Program-made: the position numbers and the translations under genes
From: Pseudomonadota bacterium
Lineage (GTDB): Bacteria > Pseudomonadota > Gammaproteobacteria > Burkholderiales > Burkholderiaceae_C
Length of the DNA: 35,838 bases
Reading direction: 5' to 3'
NCBI GenBank assembly: GCA_021841865.1
Contig: JAKCDM010000022.1
Location: forward strand, 1 to 35,838
In this document: positions 1 through 7,123 of the stretch, piece by piece
Layout: every line of letters starts with the position of its first letter
Position numbering within the stretch: the stretch's first letter is position 1
Notes under the pieces: model-generated
Told to the model about the DNA's origin: nothing
What the model saw: only the letters and a program-made list of their open reading frames with translations
Database searches by the model: none

Positions 1-230
1 CGCTGTCGGGCAATACCGGCTGGTCGACCGGCCCGCACCTGTATTTCCAGTTCTTCGTGCACGGCACGCCGGTCAATCCGCTGAACATCGCGCGCTACAC
101 GCCCAAGGGTACGCACCTGCCCGAGGGCTTGCGCTCCGAGTTTCTCGCCAGCACGGCACCGCGCACGCGACTGCTGGCCCTGCTGCCGGGAGCGGATGCG
201 CCGGTGGTGGCCAGCGCGTCCTCGCGCTGA
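1..230 (+). CDS. M23-family peptidoglycan metallopeptidase, C-terminal end (partial)
   Basis: The reading frame is open from base 3 and stops at 228-230, so only about 75 C-terminal residues are visible. The segment NTGWSTGPHLYFQFFVHG followed by an NPL motif is the last conserved block of the LytM/M23 domain, which cuts peptide cross-links of peptidoglycan in the periplasm. The usual HxH pair of this block, which supplies one zinc ligand and the catalytic histidine, reads His-Leu-Tyr here (bases 36-44), so the protein may be a regulator rather than an enzyme. The remaining motifs lie outside the window. anmK follows 48 bases downstream on the same strand, which places two cell-wall genes together. 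The family call is firm; activity is uncertain. Confidence 0.8.
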   Translation, partial: LSGNTGWSTGPHLYFQFFVHGTPVNPLNIARYTPKGTHLPEGLRSEFLASTAPRTRLLALLPGADAPVVASASSR

Positions 231-278
231 GCGCGGCGCGCGTGTGGCGCGTGCAGTGCCTGGCAGGACGCCGCGCCG

Positions 279-1382
279 ATGAGCCAGCGCAGGTTGTTCG
301 CCGGACTCATGTCCGGCACCTCGCTCGACGGGGTGGACGCCGTTCTGCTCGAGCTGGCGCAGTCCGGCCCGCGTGTGCTGGGCCATGTGCAACTGCCGAT
401 GCCGGACGAGTTGCGCGTGCAGTTCCTGGCGCTGAACCAGCCGGGCGCTGACGAACTGCACCGAGCGCAGGTGGCCGGCATCGAGCTCACCCATCTGTAT
501 GCGCGCGCCATGCGCGAACTGCTGCGCATCACCGGCGTGCCGGCCTCGCAGGTGGCCGCGGTGGGAGCGCATGGCCAGACCGTGCGGCACCGCCCCGAGC
601 TGGGCTACACGGTGCAGCTGGGGTGTCCCGCGTTGCTGGCCGAGCAATGCGCGATCACCGTGGTGGCGGATTTCCGTTCCCGCGACGTCGCCGCCGGCGG
701 ACAGGGTGCGCCGCTGGTGCCGGCCTTTCATCGAGCGGTGTTCGGGCGCGAAGGCCACGACCTGGCCGTGCTCAACCTGGGCGGGATCGCCAACCTGAGC
801 CTGCTGTTCGCCGACGGACGCGTGCTCGGCTTCGATTGTGGCCCGGCCAACGCGCTGCTGGACCTGTGGGCGCAGCGGCATCTGGGCTGCGCCTTCGACG
901 CCGATGGCGCGTGGGCGTCCCGCGGACGCGTGGTTCCGCAGTTGCTGCAGTCGCTGCTCGACGATTCGTATTTCGCCGCGCCCGCGCCCAAGAGCACCGG
1001 GCGGGACCATTTCGACGAGCACTGGCTGGAGCTGCGCCTGCAGGCCTCGGGCCAGCTCGAGCCCGTCGACGTGCAGGCCACGCTGTCGCAGATGGTCGCG
1101 CACACGGTCGCCGCCGACCTGCGGCGAAGCATGCCGGGAGCCGGCGAGGTGCTGGTATGCGGAGGTGGCGCGTCGAACCAGGATCTGGTGCGCCGGCTGC
1201 GCGGCGCGCTGGGCGAGCGGGCGATCCTGGACACCGCGGCGAGAGGCCTGCAGCCCCAGCAGGTGGAGGCCGCGGCCTTCGCGTGGCTGGCGGCGCGAAC
1301 CCTGGATGGAGAGGCCGGCAATCTGCCGGCAGTCACAGGGGCGCGCGGGCCCCGGGTCCTGGGTGCGATCTACCCCGCCTGA
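279..1382 (+). CDS. anmK: Anhydro-N-acetylmuramic acid kinase
   Basis: This 367-residue protein has the usual family length. It phosphorylates and opens 1,6-anhydro-MurNAc released from peptidoglycan, giving MurNAc-6-phosphate for cytoplasmic cell-wall recycling. Evidence is the N-terminal phosphate-binding loop GLMSGTSLDGVD (about residues 9-19), the LNLGGIANLS block near residue 165, the FDCGPANALLD block near residue 185, and the C-terminal VCGGGASN nucleotide-binding turn. The ATG at 279 directly precedes the conserved N-terminus. The gene follows a peptidoglycan peptidase and converges on erpA, with only about 30 bases between the two stops. Nothing suggests truncation. Confidence 0.96.
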   Translation: MSQRRLFAGLMSGTSLDGVDAVLLELAQSGPRVLGHVQLPMPDELRVQFLALNQPGADELHRAQVAGIELTHLYARAMRELLRITGVPASQVAAVGAHGQTVRHRPELGYTVQLGCPALLAEQCAITVVADFRSRDVAAGGQGAPLVPAFHRAVFGREGHDLAVLNLGGIANLSLLFADGRVLGFDCGPANALLDLWAQRHLGCAFDADGAWASRGRVVPQLLQSLLDDSYFAAPAPKSTGRDHFDEHWLELRLQASGQLEPVDVQATLSQMVAHTVAADLRRSMPGAGEVLVCGGGASNQDLVRRLRGALGERAILDTAARGLQPQQVEAAAFAWLAARTLDGEAGNLPAVTGARGPRVLGAIYPA

Positions 1383-1413
1383 CGCGGTTCGCCCGCACCG
1401 TCGCTGGCGTGCT

Positions 1414-1782
1414 TCAGGTCGAGAACGACGATCCGCAGCCGCAGGTGGTCGTGGCGTTCGGGTTCTTGATCACGAACTGCGCGCCGTCCAGGCCTTCCTT
1501 GTAGTCGATTTCGGCGCCGACCAGGTATTGCAGGCTCATCGCGTCGATCAGCAGCGTGACGCCGCTCTTGACCATCTGCGTGTCGTCGTCGTTGACGGCC
1601 TCGTCGAAGGTGAATCCGTACTGGAATCCCGAGCAGCCGCCACCCTGCACGAACACGCGCAGCTTCAGGGCCGGGTTGCCTTCCTCGTCGATCAGCTCCT
1701 TGACCTTCGCCGCCGCGCTGTCGGTGAACAGCAAGGGTTCGGCCGAAGCGGTCGACGCATCGTCGTTCAACACTGCGCTCAT
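1414..1782 (-). CDS. erpA: Iron-sulfur cluster insertion protein ErpA
   Basis: This 122-residue A-type carrier hands [2Fe-2S] or [4Fe-4S] clusters to apo-proteins. The three cluster-binding cysteines of the HesB/IscA/ErpA fold are present: Cys50 in GGGCSGF, and Cys114 and Cys116 in the C-terminal TCGCGSSF. The ATG at 1782 was chosen because a good AGGAGA ribosome-binding site lies just upstream; a longer in-frame start at 1839 would add 19 residues unlike the family. A -10-like TAAAAT lies about 20-25 bases upstream of the start. ErpA clients in this window could include the Fe-S enzymes CysI and CysH (inference). Confidence 0.95.
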   Translation of the reverse strand: MSAVLNDDASTASAEPLLFTDSAAAKVKELIDEEGNPALKLRVFVQGGGCSGFQYGFTFDEAVNDDDTQMVKSGVTLLIDAMSLQYLVGAEIDYKEGLDGAQFVIKNPNATTTCGCGSSFST

Positions 1783-1832
1783 GGGTTTCTCCTGGTGAAG
1801 CCCGTATTTTAGGCTGTGTCGCTCGCGCCTGC

Positions 1833-1852
1833 CCGGCATACATCCATGCCGG
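1833..1852. other. Short stem-loop between erpA and argC
   Basis: A perfect 7-bp inverted repeat (CCGGCAT / ATGCCGG) with a 6-base loop lies in the gap downstream of the argC stop and upstream of erpA. No T-run follows on either strand, so it is at best a weak terminator or RNA-end structure for argC. Confidence 0.3.
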
Positions 1853-1881
1853 CAAAGTGGGATTTGGCGCTTGCGCCGGGC

Positions 1882-2937
1882 TCAGGGAAGCAGTGCTATG
1901 CCTTGCAGTCCGCAGGTCTCGGGAAGGCCGAACATCAGGTTCATGTTCTGCACCGCCTGCCCCGACGCGCCCTTGGTCAGGTTGTCCTGCACCACCAGCA
2001 CCATCACTGTGTCGGGCTGCGGGCGATGCACTGCCACGCGCAGCGAATTGGCGCCGCGCACGCTGCGCGTCTCCGGGGCGCTGCCCGCCGGCAGCACGTC
2101 GACGAAGGCTTCGTCGGCGTAGAACTGCTGGTACAGCGCCTGCAGGTCGGTGGCCTGGCCGGAGTCGTTCAGGCGCGCGAACAGGGTGCTGTGCATGCCG
2201 CGGATCATCGGCACCAGATGGGGCTGGAACAGGCAGCGCAGCGAGGGGTCGGCGTGATCCAGGCCGGCGATCCGGCGCAGTTCCTGCTCGATCTCGGGAC
2301 CATGCCGGTGGCCCTTGACTCCGTAGGCCTTGAAATTGTCCGATGCCTCGGAGAACAGGTAGCCGATCTCGGCCTTGCGGCCTGCGCCGGATACTCCGGA
2401 CGCGCAGGACGCGATGAGATGCGCGGGATCGACCAGGCCATGGCGCAGCAGCGGGGCGAAGCCGATCTGCACCGTGGTCGGGTAGCAGCCGGGGTTGGCC
2501 ACCACGCGGGCCTCGCGGATCGCCGCGCGCTGCAGTTCGGGCAGGCCGTAGACGGCCTCGGCGAGAATGTCCGGGCAGGCGTGGGGCATTCCGTACCAGC
2601 GTTCGAACAATGCCGTGTCACGCAGCCGGAAGTCGGCCGCCAGGTCGATGATCCGCACGCCGGCGTCGAGCAGTTCGCGCGCCTGCTGCATGGCCACGCC
2701 ATGCGGCGTGGCGAAGAACACCACGTCGCACTCGCGCAGCGGAGCCTGTTCGGGGGACGTGAAGCGCAGATCGGTGTGTCCGCGCAGGCTGGCGTAGAGC
2801 TCGCTGACGGCCAGGCCGGCTTCCTTGCGCGAAGTGATCGCGCTCAGTCGCACCTCGGGGTGCGCCAGCAGCAGGCGCAGCAATTCGACGCCGGTGTACC
2901 CGGTGCCGCCGACGATTCCAGCCTTCAAAGCGGCCAT
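1882..2937 (-). CDS. argC: N-acetyl-gamma-glutamyl-phosphate reductase
   Basis: This 351-residue enzyme carries out the NADPH-dependent third step of arginine synthesis, reducing N-acetylglutamyl-phosphate to the semialdehyde. The N-terminal Rossmann motif [17 protein letters not shown] (residues 7-23) binds NADPH. The catalytic cysteine is Cys151 in NPGCYPT, and the conserved KGHRHGPEI block supplies the active-site histidine. Length and spacing match the type-1 ArgC family. It stands alone rather than with other arg genes, as is common in Burkholderiales. Upstream on the same strand is the CZB-domain gene, 72 bases away; a shared transcript is possible but not shown. Confidence 0.96.
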   Translation of the reverse strand: MAALKAGIVGGTGYTGVELLRLLLAHPEVRLSAITSRKEAGLAVSELYASLRGHTDLRFTSPEQAPLRECDVVFFATPHGVAMQQARELLDAGVRIIDLAADFRLRDTALFERWYGMPHACPDILAEAVYGLPELQRAAIREARVVANPGCYPTTVQIGFAPLLRHGLVDPAHLIASCASGVSGAGRKAEIGYLFSEASDNFKAYGVKGHRHGPEIEQELRRIAGLDHADPSLRCLFQPHLVPMIRGMHSTLFARLNDSGQATDLQALYQQFYADEAFVDVLPAGSAPETRSVRGANSLRVAVHRPQPDTVMVLVVQDNLTKGASGQAVQNMNLMFGLPETCGLQGIALLP

Positions 2938-3009
2938 GACCCATTGCCCTCGCGGAACGCGCGGTCACCGCTGCGGCGGCGTCGGCGCGAAAAAGCCACT
3001 ATCGTAGCT

Positions 3010-3531
3010 TCAGTGTCGCGTGTCGTCCCCGCGCGCGTCGTTGAGCGCCAGGAACAGTTCGCTCAGCCGCGCCACCGTGGCGTGGGATGCGTGCGCGAAG
3101 TCGCCGTCGCGCAGCGCCTGCAGTGCCGCTTCGCGCTGGCCGCAGTCGGCCATGCGCACGATCTCGCCGGCGGCCCTGTGCAGCGTGGCGTGGTGCTCGC
3201 GCAGTCGCAGCACCAGTTGCGCATGGGCCGGCGTGGAGACCGGGGCGTCGCGCAACCAGCGTCCGAGCTCGCACTGGTCGTCACGAGCGATCTCCCGCCA
3301 TGACTGGCGTGCCCGCGCCTCGCCGCGCACGTAGGCGCCCAGGCGCAGCTTCCAGCGGCGCTGGAAGTCGATCGCACGGTAGAAATCCAGGCCTGCCACT
3401 TCGGCGCCCGGGTGCATCCCGAAGCGAGTGTGCGGCCCCGGTTCGTGCAGGCCGCCATCGTCCGGCGACGAGGCTTCGCGCGCTTCCGACGCGAAACGCC
3501 GATGCCGCCGCAGCCACGCGAACATTCCCAT
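3010..3531 (-). CDS. Stand-alone CZB (chemoreceptor zinc-binding) domain protein
   Basis: The 173-residue product is small and soluble, with no membrane segment. Residues about 48-165 match the CZB domain seen in chemoreceptors and in diguanylate cyclases such as DgcZ: Trp60-Lys-Leu-Arg-Leu, then Cys87 in CELGRW, then His114-x3-His118. These supply the Cys and two of the three His zinc ligands. The first ligand should be a His two residues before Trp60, but the sequence reads Gln57-Arg-Arg-Trp, so that ligand is missing. The start at 3531 was chosen because a G-rich AGCGAGGGGGG stretch precedes it; upstream in-frame starts run into the rpsI terminator. A 7-bp AT-rich inverted repeat lies just upstream. 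Its role is unknown; zinc or redox sensing is inference. Confidence 0.75.
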   Translation of the reverse strand: MGMFAWLRRHRRFASEAREASSPDDGGLHEPGPHTRFGMHPGAEVAGLDFYRAIDFQRRWKLRLGAYVRGEARARQSWREIARDDQCELGRWLRDAPVSTPAHAQLVLRLREHHATLHRAAGEIVRMADCGQREAALQALRDGDFAHASHATVARLSELFLALNDARGDDTRH

Positions 3532-3558
3532 GCACCCCCCCTCGCTGTTGCGGTCCCG

Positions 3559-3580
3559 AATATTGTGCATGGTCAATATT
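3559..3580. promoter_or_regulatory. AT-rich inverted repeat upstream of the CZB gene
   Basis: A perfect AATATTG / CAATATT inverted repeat with an 8-base spacer stands out in otherwise very G+C-rich DNA. It sits 28 bases upstream of the CZB start codon, where an operator or promoter is expected. No regulator is identified. Confidence 0.4.
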
Positions 3581-3618
3581 AGGCCTGCGACGCCGGCTCG
3601 CAAACCTTCGGCGGACGC

Positions 3619-3647
3619 AAAAAAGCCCACTCCTCGCGGAGTGGGCT
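3619..3647 (-). terminator. Intrinsic terminator of the rplM-rpsI operon
   Basis: Read on the minus strand, a perfect 10-bp stem (AGCCCACTCC / GGAGTGGGCT) with a 4-base loop is followed by six T residues. It lies 27 bases past the rpsI stop. This is a textbook rho-independent terminator. Confidence 0.93.
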
Positions 3648-3673
3648 CGCGGTGCGGCCTGGACGGGCCGGAC

Positions 3674-4066
3674 TCAGCGCTTGGAGAACTGCTTGCGACG
3701 GCGCGCGCCGTGCAGGCCGACCTTCTTGCGCTCGACCTCGCGCGCGTCACGCGTGACGTAGCCGGCGCTGGACAGCGACGGCTTGAGCGTGGCGTCGAAA
3801 TCGATCAGCGCGCGGGTGATTCCCAGGCGAACCGCACCGGCCTGGCCGGTTTCGCCGCCGCCGCGCACGTTGACCTGGATGTCGAACAGGGCTTCGCTTT
3901 CGGTCAGCACCAGCGGCTGCTTGACCACCATGATGGAGGTCTGGCGCCCGAAGTACTCCTGCAGCGCACGGCCGTTGACCGTGATGTTGCCGCTGCCCTT
4001 CTTGATGAACACACGGGCCACCGAACTCTTGCGGCGGCCGGTGCCGTAATTCCAATTACCGATCAT
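3674..4066 (-). CDS. rpsI: 30S ribosomal protein S9 (uS9)
   Basis: This 130-residue protein is standard length for S9. It starts [20 protein letters not shown] and ends with the basic tail [11 protein letters not shown] that reaches the P-site tRNA in the small subunit. The conserved [10 protein letters not shown] and [12 protein letters not shown] blocks are intact. The ATG at 4066 is preceded by AAGGAAC as ribosome-binding site. rplM ends 11 bases upstream, the universal L13-S9 pairing, so the two are co-transcribed and share the terminator at 3619-3647. Confidence 0.98.
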   Translation of the reverse strand: MIGNWNYGTGRRKSSVARVFIKKGSGNITVNGRALQEYFGRQTSIMVVKQPLVLTESEALFDIQVNVRGGGETGQAGAVRLGITRALIDFDATLKPSLSSAGYVTRDAREVERKKVGLHGARRRKQFSKR

Positions 4067-4077
4067 CGCCGTTCCTT

Positions 4078-4506
4078 TTACAGGTCCAGGGCCTTGGGTT
4101 GCTGCGCGGAATGCGGATGCTCGGCGCCAGCGTAGACCTTGAGTTTCTTGATCATCGCGTAGCCCAGCGGGCCCTTGGGCAGCATGCCCTTGACGGCCAG
4201 CTGCAGCGCGCGTCCGGGATGACGGGCCTGCATGTCCTTGAAGCGCGTGGCGTAGATGCCGCCCGGGTAGCCCGAGTGACGGTAGTACACCTTGTCGTGG
4301 GCCTTGTTGCCGGTGACGCGCAGCTTGGACGAGTTGACGACGACGATGAAGTCGCCGGTATCGACGTGAGGCGTGTAGATGGGTTTGTGCTTTCCGCGCA
4401 GGCGACGTGCCACTTCGCTGGCGACACGGCCGAGGACCTTGTCCGTGGCGTCGATCACAAACCATTCATGCTTCACTTCGGCCGGTTTGGCGCTGAAGGT
4501 TTTCAT
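4078..4506 (-). CDS. rplM: 50S ribosomal protein L13 (uL13)
   Basis: This 142-residue protein matches the bacterial L13 length exactly. It begins [20 protein letters not shown] and carries the conserved [20 protein letters not shown] and HSGYPGGI blocks; MLPKGPLG follows near residue 110. L13 is an early-assembling 23S rRNA-binding protein. It is the first gene of the rplM-rpsI operon. The start codon lies about 220 bases downstream of the best promoter candidate, implying a long untranslated leader. Confidence 0.98.
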   Translation of the reverse strand: MKTFSAKPAEVKHEWFVIDATDKVLGRVASEVARRLRGKHKPIYTPHVDTGDFIVVVNSSKLRVTGNKAHDKVYYRHSGYPGGIYATRFKDMQARHPGRALQLAVKGMLPKGPLGYAMIKKLKVYAGAEHPHSAQQPKALDL

Positions 4507-4700
4507 GGTGGTTGAAACGCTCTTGAGGAGTGTTGGGGCCGTTTTTCCCGCTCTGCAGGCTGTGCGCCGGCGGGCTCTGCCCGGGTTTCGCTTCGTTGCC
4601 GGTTCCGGAGGGCAGGTGACCGGACCGTGCCGCGCGCCCCCGGCGCATCCAGCCCAGGGGGCGGATTGCCGAAGGACTCGCGGCGGGCGAAGCGAACTTT

Positions 4701-4723
4701 TTCCGGTGGCCAAAAAACCGGAA
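4701..4723 (-). other. Stem-loop in the rplM leader
   Basis: A perfect 7-bp inverted repeat (TTCCGGT / ACCGGAA) with a 9-base A-rich loop lies just inside the predicted rplM transcript. It could be a 5-prime leader structure. No protein-binding motif is recognised. Confidence 0.35.
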
Positions 4724-4729
4724 TTTTCC

Positions 4730-4758
4730 ATTCTACGACAAAAGCGGCGCAGGCCCAA
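4730..4758 (-). promoter_or_regulatory. Candidate sigma-70 promoter for rplM-rpsI
   Basis: On the minus strand a TTGGGC -35 and TAGAAT -10 are separated by 17 bases, in one of the few A+T-richer stretches of the gap. The implied transcript has a leader of about 215 bases before rplM. Confidence 0.45.
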
Positions 4759-4790
4759 GAACGCGGGCACGGCACCCCGCTCGCGGGGTG

Positions 4791-4818
4791 TTGCAAATCG
4801 ACACGGGGCCATTATATT
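4791..4818 (+). promoter_or_regulatory. Candidate sigma-70 promoter for the GNAT acetyltransferase
   Basis: TTGCAA (4791) and TATATT (4813) are separated by 16 bases. The implied start of transcription is about 20 bases before the ATG at 4845. It is back-to-back with the rplM promoter. Confidence 0.5.
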
Positions 4819-4844
4819 GGCGATGTTGCAGCGCACCATCGACC

Positions 4845-5483
4845 ATGTTCACTCCGCTCCCGCCTCGCCTGGCCTCGCCTTCGCCTCCCGGGCCCCCGGT
4901 CGGCGGCGTGGGCGGCCTGGTGCCCATTCGTGCGCTCACCGAGCAATCGCGCCCCGCGCTGCTCAGGCACCTGCTGGCGCTTGCGCGCGAGGACCGCTAC
5001 CTGCGCTTCGGCCATGCCGCCAGCGACCGGCAGATCGCCGGCTACGTGCGCGGCATCGATTTCGGGCGTGACGAGGTGTTCGGGGTGTTCGACCGCCACC
5101 TCGAGCTCGTCGCCGTGGGCCATCTGGCGCTGTCCGCCGACGACCCGGGCGAGGCCGAGTTCGGCGTGTCGGTGCTGCCCCGGGGGCGCAGCAGGGGAAT
5201 CGGCACGCGGCTGTTCGAGCGCGCCGCCACCTTCGCCCGCAATCGCGGCCTGCACACGCTGCGCCTGCAGTGCCTCAGCCGCAACGAGGCGATGATGAGA
5301 CTCGCCTGGCGCGCCGGAATGCTGGTGCGTGCCAGCGACGGCGAGACCGAGGCCACGCTGCAGGTGCCGCCGCGCAGCCTGCTGAGCCATTTCGATGCGT
5401 GGATGCGTGACGTGATCGGCGAGCTGGATTTCGCGATCAAGCGCAGGCTGCGCCGCCCGCCGGCCGCGCGCCCAGAGTCCTAG
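4845..5483 (+). CDS. GNAT-family N-acetyltransferase
   Basis: The 212-residue protein has a proline-rich N-terminus (residues 1-20) and a GNAT fold from about residue 25 to 175. The acetyl-CoA pyrophosphate loop is visible as RGRSRGIG (residues 113-120), in the Q/RxxGxG/A pattern, on the expected beta-strand ([10 protein letters not shown]) followed by an amphipathic helix. The final 35 residues form a basic tail. The acceptor is unknown; similar single-domain GNATs modify amino groups of small molecules or proteins. The ATG at 4845 fits the promoter at 4791-4818; an in-frame ATG at 4788 lies upstream of that promoter. The gene converges on the aldehyde dehydrogenase with an 11-base gap. Confidence 0.85.
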   Translation: MFTPLPPRLASPSPPGPPVGGVGGLVPIRALTEQSRPALLRHLLALAREDRYLRFGHAASDRQIAGYVRGIDFGRDEVFGVFDRHLELVAVGHLALSADDPGEAEFGVSVLPRGRSRGIGTRLFERAATFARNRGLHTLRLQCLSRNEAMMRLAWRAGMLVRASDGETEATLQVPPRSLLSHFDAWMRDVIGELDFAIKRRLRRPPAARPES

Positions 5484-5494
5484 GCCCCAGGCTT

Positions 5495-6919
5495 TCAGGC
5501 CCAGCGTTTCATGATGGCGATCAGGCGCGCGAACACGCCGCCGTACGGCGGGCGCACCAGCGCCGTGCCGGCCAGACGGCGCTGGCGCAGCACGGGCTTG
5601 AGCTTGCTGAAGGTGTCGAATCCCCAGCGGCCGTGGTAGTGCCCCATGCCAGACGGCCCTACGCCGCCGAAGGGAAGTTCGTCCTGCGCGACGTGCATCA
5701 GCGTGTCGTTGAGCGTGACTCCGCCTGAGTGGGTGTTGCGCAGCACGTGCTCGATGCGCCGCGCGTCGTCGTCGAACCAGTACAGGGCCAGCGGCCGCGG
5801 CTGCTCGTTGATGCGCTGGAGCACTTGTTCGGGCTGGTCGTAGCCCAGCACCGGCAGCAGCGGGCCGAAGATCTCGTCGCGCATCGCTCGCAGGGACTGC
5901 GCAGGGTCCATCAGCAGCACCGGGGCCATGCGGTGACGCTCGGGCTGCGACTGCTCGCCCGCGAACAGCGGCAGCACCGCGGCGCCGGCGTCACGCGCCT
6001 GCTCGAGCATGCTCTGCAGGCGCATGTACTGGCGCGTGTCGATGATGCTGCAATAGTCGGCGCTGGCCAGGCCGGCGGGATACAGCTCGCGCGCCGCGCG
6101 AGCGCAAGCCTCGGCGAATTCGCGCTGGCGCTGCCGCGGCACGTACACGTGGTCGGGCGCCACGCAGGTCTGGCCGGCGTTGACCAGTTTGCCGTAGACG
6201 ATTCGCCGTGCCGCCAGCTCGAGGTCGAAGTCGGGCGCGACGACCGCGGGCGACTTGCCGCCCAGCTCGAGCGTGACCGGCACCAGGTTCGCGGCCGCGG
6301 CGGCCATGACCCGGTGCCCCACCGCGGTCGAGCCGGTGAACAGCAGGTGGTCCAGCGCAAGCGCCGAGAAGGCCGCCGCCTGCTCGGCGCCGCCGGTGAA
6401 CACGACGAGCTCGTCGGCGGAGAATCGCTCGTGCACGAGCTGCGCGAACAGGCGACCGAACGCGGGCGTGTATTCCGAAACCTTGAGCATCGCGCGGTTG
6501 CCGGCCGCCAGCGCCGAAGCCAGCGGGCCGACCGCCAGGTACAGCGGGTAGTTCCATGGCGAGATGATGCCGACCACTCCCAGCGGTTGCGGCAGCACCC
6601 GCGCGCTGGCGGGGCGGAACCAGATGCCGGGGCTGGCGCGGCGTGCGCGCATCCAGCGCTGGCCATGGCGCAGCGCATGGCGCAGTGCGGCCAGCGACGG
6701 GACCAGGTCGAGCACCTCGGTCTCGGCCCGGGCGCGCTGCCCGAAGTCTTCGGCAATGGCCGCGCACAGCGCCTGCTCGTGCTCTCGCAGCAGCGACAGC
6801 AGGCGCTGCAGGCGGTCGCGGCGCACCGGCCACGCGGGGTAGGGGTCGTCCCGGAACGCGGCGCGCTGGTGCGCATACGCGGCATGCAGGTCCGACGAAA
6901 AGGGCAAGGGACGGTCCAT
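5495..6919 (-). CDS. Coniferyl-aldehyde-dehydrogenase-like aldehyde dehydrogenase
   Basis: This 474-residue NAD(P)-dependent class-3-type aldehyde dehydrogenase lacks the long N-terminus of betaine-aldehyde types. The cofactor block GIISPWNYPLYLAVGPL lies near residue 115. The general base is Glu218 in LELGGKSP and the catalytic thiol is Cys252 in NAGQTCVAPDH, 34 residues apart as expected. The C-terminal block PFGGVGPSGMGHYHG is typical of the coniferyl/fatty aldehyde group (CalB-like). Actual substrate cannot be read from sequence; aromatic or medium-chain aldehydes are both plausible. It is divergent from the MBL-fold gene, with a tandem repeat in the shared upstream region. Confidence 0.9.
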   Translation of the reverse strand: MDRPLPFSSDLHAAYAHQRAAFRDDPYPAWPVRRDRLQRLLSLLREHEQALCAAIAEDFGQRARAETEVLDLVPSLAALRHALRHGQRWMRARRASPGIWFRPASARVLPQPLGVVGIISPWNYPLYLAVGPLASALAAGNRAMLKVSEYTPAFGRLFAQLVHERFSADELVVFTGGAEQAAAFSALALDHLLFTGSTAVGHRVMAAAAANLVPVTLELGGKSPAVVAPDFDLELAARRIVYGKLVNAGQTCVAPDHVYVPRQRQREFAEACARAARELYPAGLASADYCSIIDTRQYMRLQSMLEQARDAGAAVLPLFAGEQSQPERHRMAPVLLMDPAQSLRAMRDEIFGPLLPVLGYDQPEQVLQRINEQPRPLALYWFDDDARRIEHVLRNTHSGGVTLNDTLMHVAQDELPFGGVGPSGMGHYHGRWGFDTFSKLKPVLRQRRLAGTALVRPPYGGVFARLIAIMKRWA

Positions 6920-7020
6920 GCGGCACCACGCCTGTGGTTGGTTGACGCGATGGTCTTATGCTAGGCGATAAAAGCCTGGATGGCGCGCAACGCCCGGCGC
7001 GCGCGGGGCGATGGCGCTGC

Positions 7021-7080
7021 GTGGGAATCCGCTGCGCGGGAATCGGCCCCCCGGGAGTCGGCCCCGCGGGAATCGGCCCC
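7021..7080. repeat. Four-copy 15-bp tandem repeat
   Basis: Four head-to-tail 15-base units lie at 7021, 7036, 7051 and 7066. Units two and four are identical (GCGGGAATCGGCCCC), unit three differs at two bases, and unit one diverges in its second half. The array lies between the divergent aldehyde dehydrogenase and MBL-fold genes, about 45 bases before the MBL start. Being a multiple of three it stays open in several frames, which creates spurious ORF extensions on both strands. Confidence 0.85.
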
Positions 7081-7123
7081 GCGGCGCTGCGGATGCGCCC
7101 CGCGCTCGTATGCTCCACGGTCC

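Larger units (their letters stand above)
4507..4844. other. Intergenic region between rplM and the GNAT gene
   Basis: This 338-base gap between divergent genes shows no convincing coding region. It holds a candidate rplM promoter (4730-4758, minus), a candidate promoter for the acetyltransferase (4791-4818, plus), and a 7-bp inverted repeat TTCCGGT / ACCGGAA at 4701-4723 within the rplM leader. The rest is G+C-rich leader sequence in which I see no known riboswitch or L13 leader fold. Confidence 0.5.

Noticed and set aside
6980-7123. N-terminal extension of the MBL-fold protein through the tandem repeat
   Set aside because: The added residues are a repeated Glu-Ser-Ala-Pro-Arg pattern produced by the 15-bp repeat, with no family match; ATG 7124 fits the MBL fold start.
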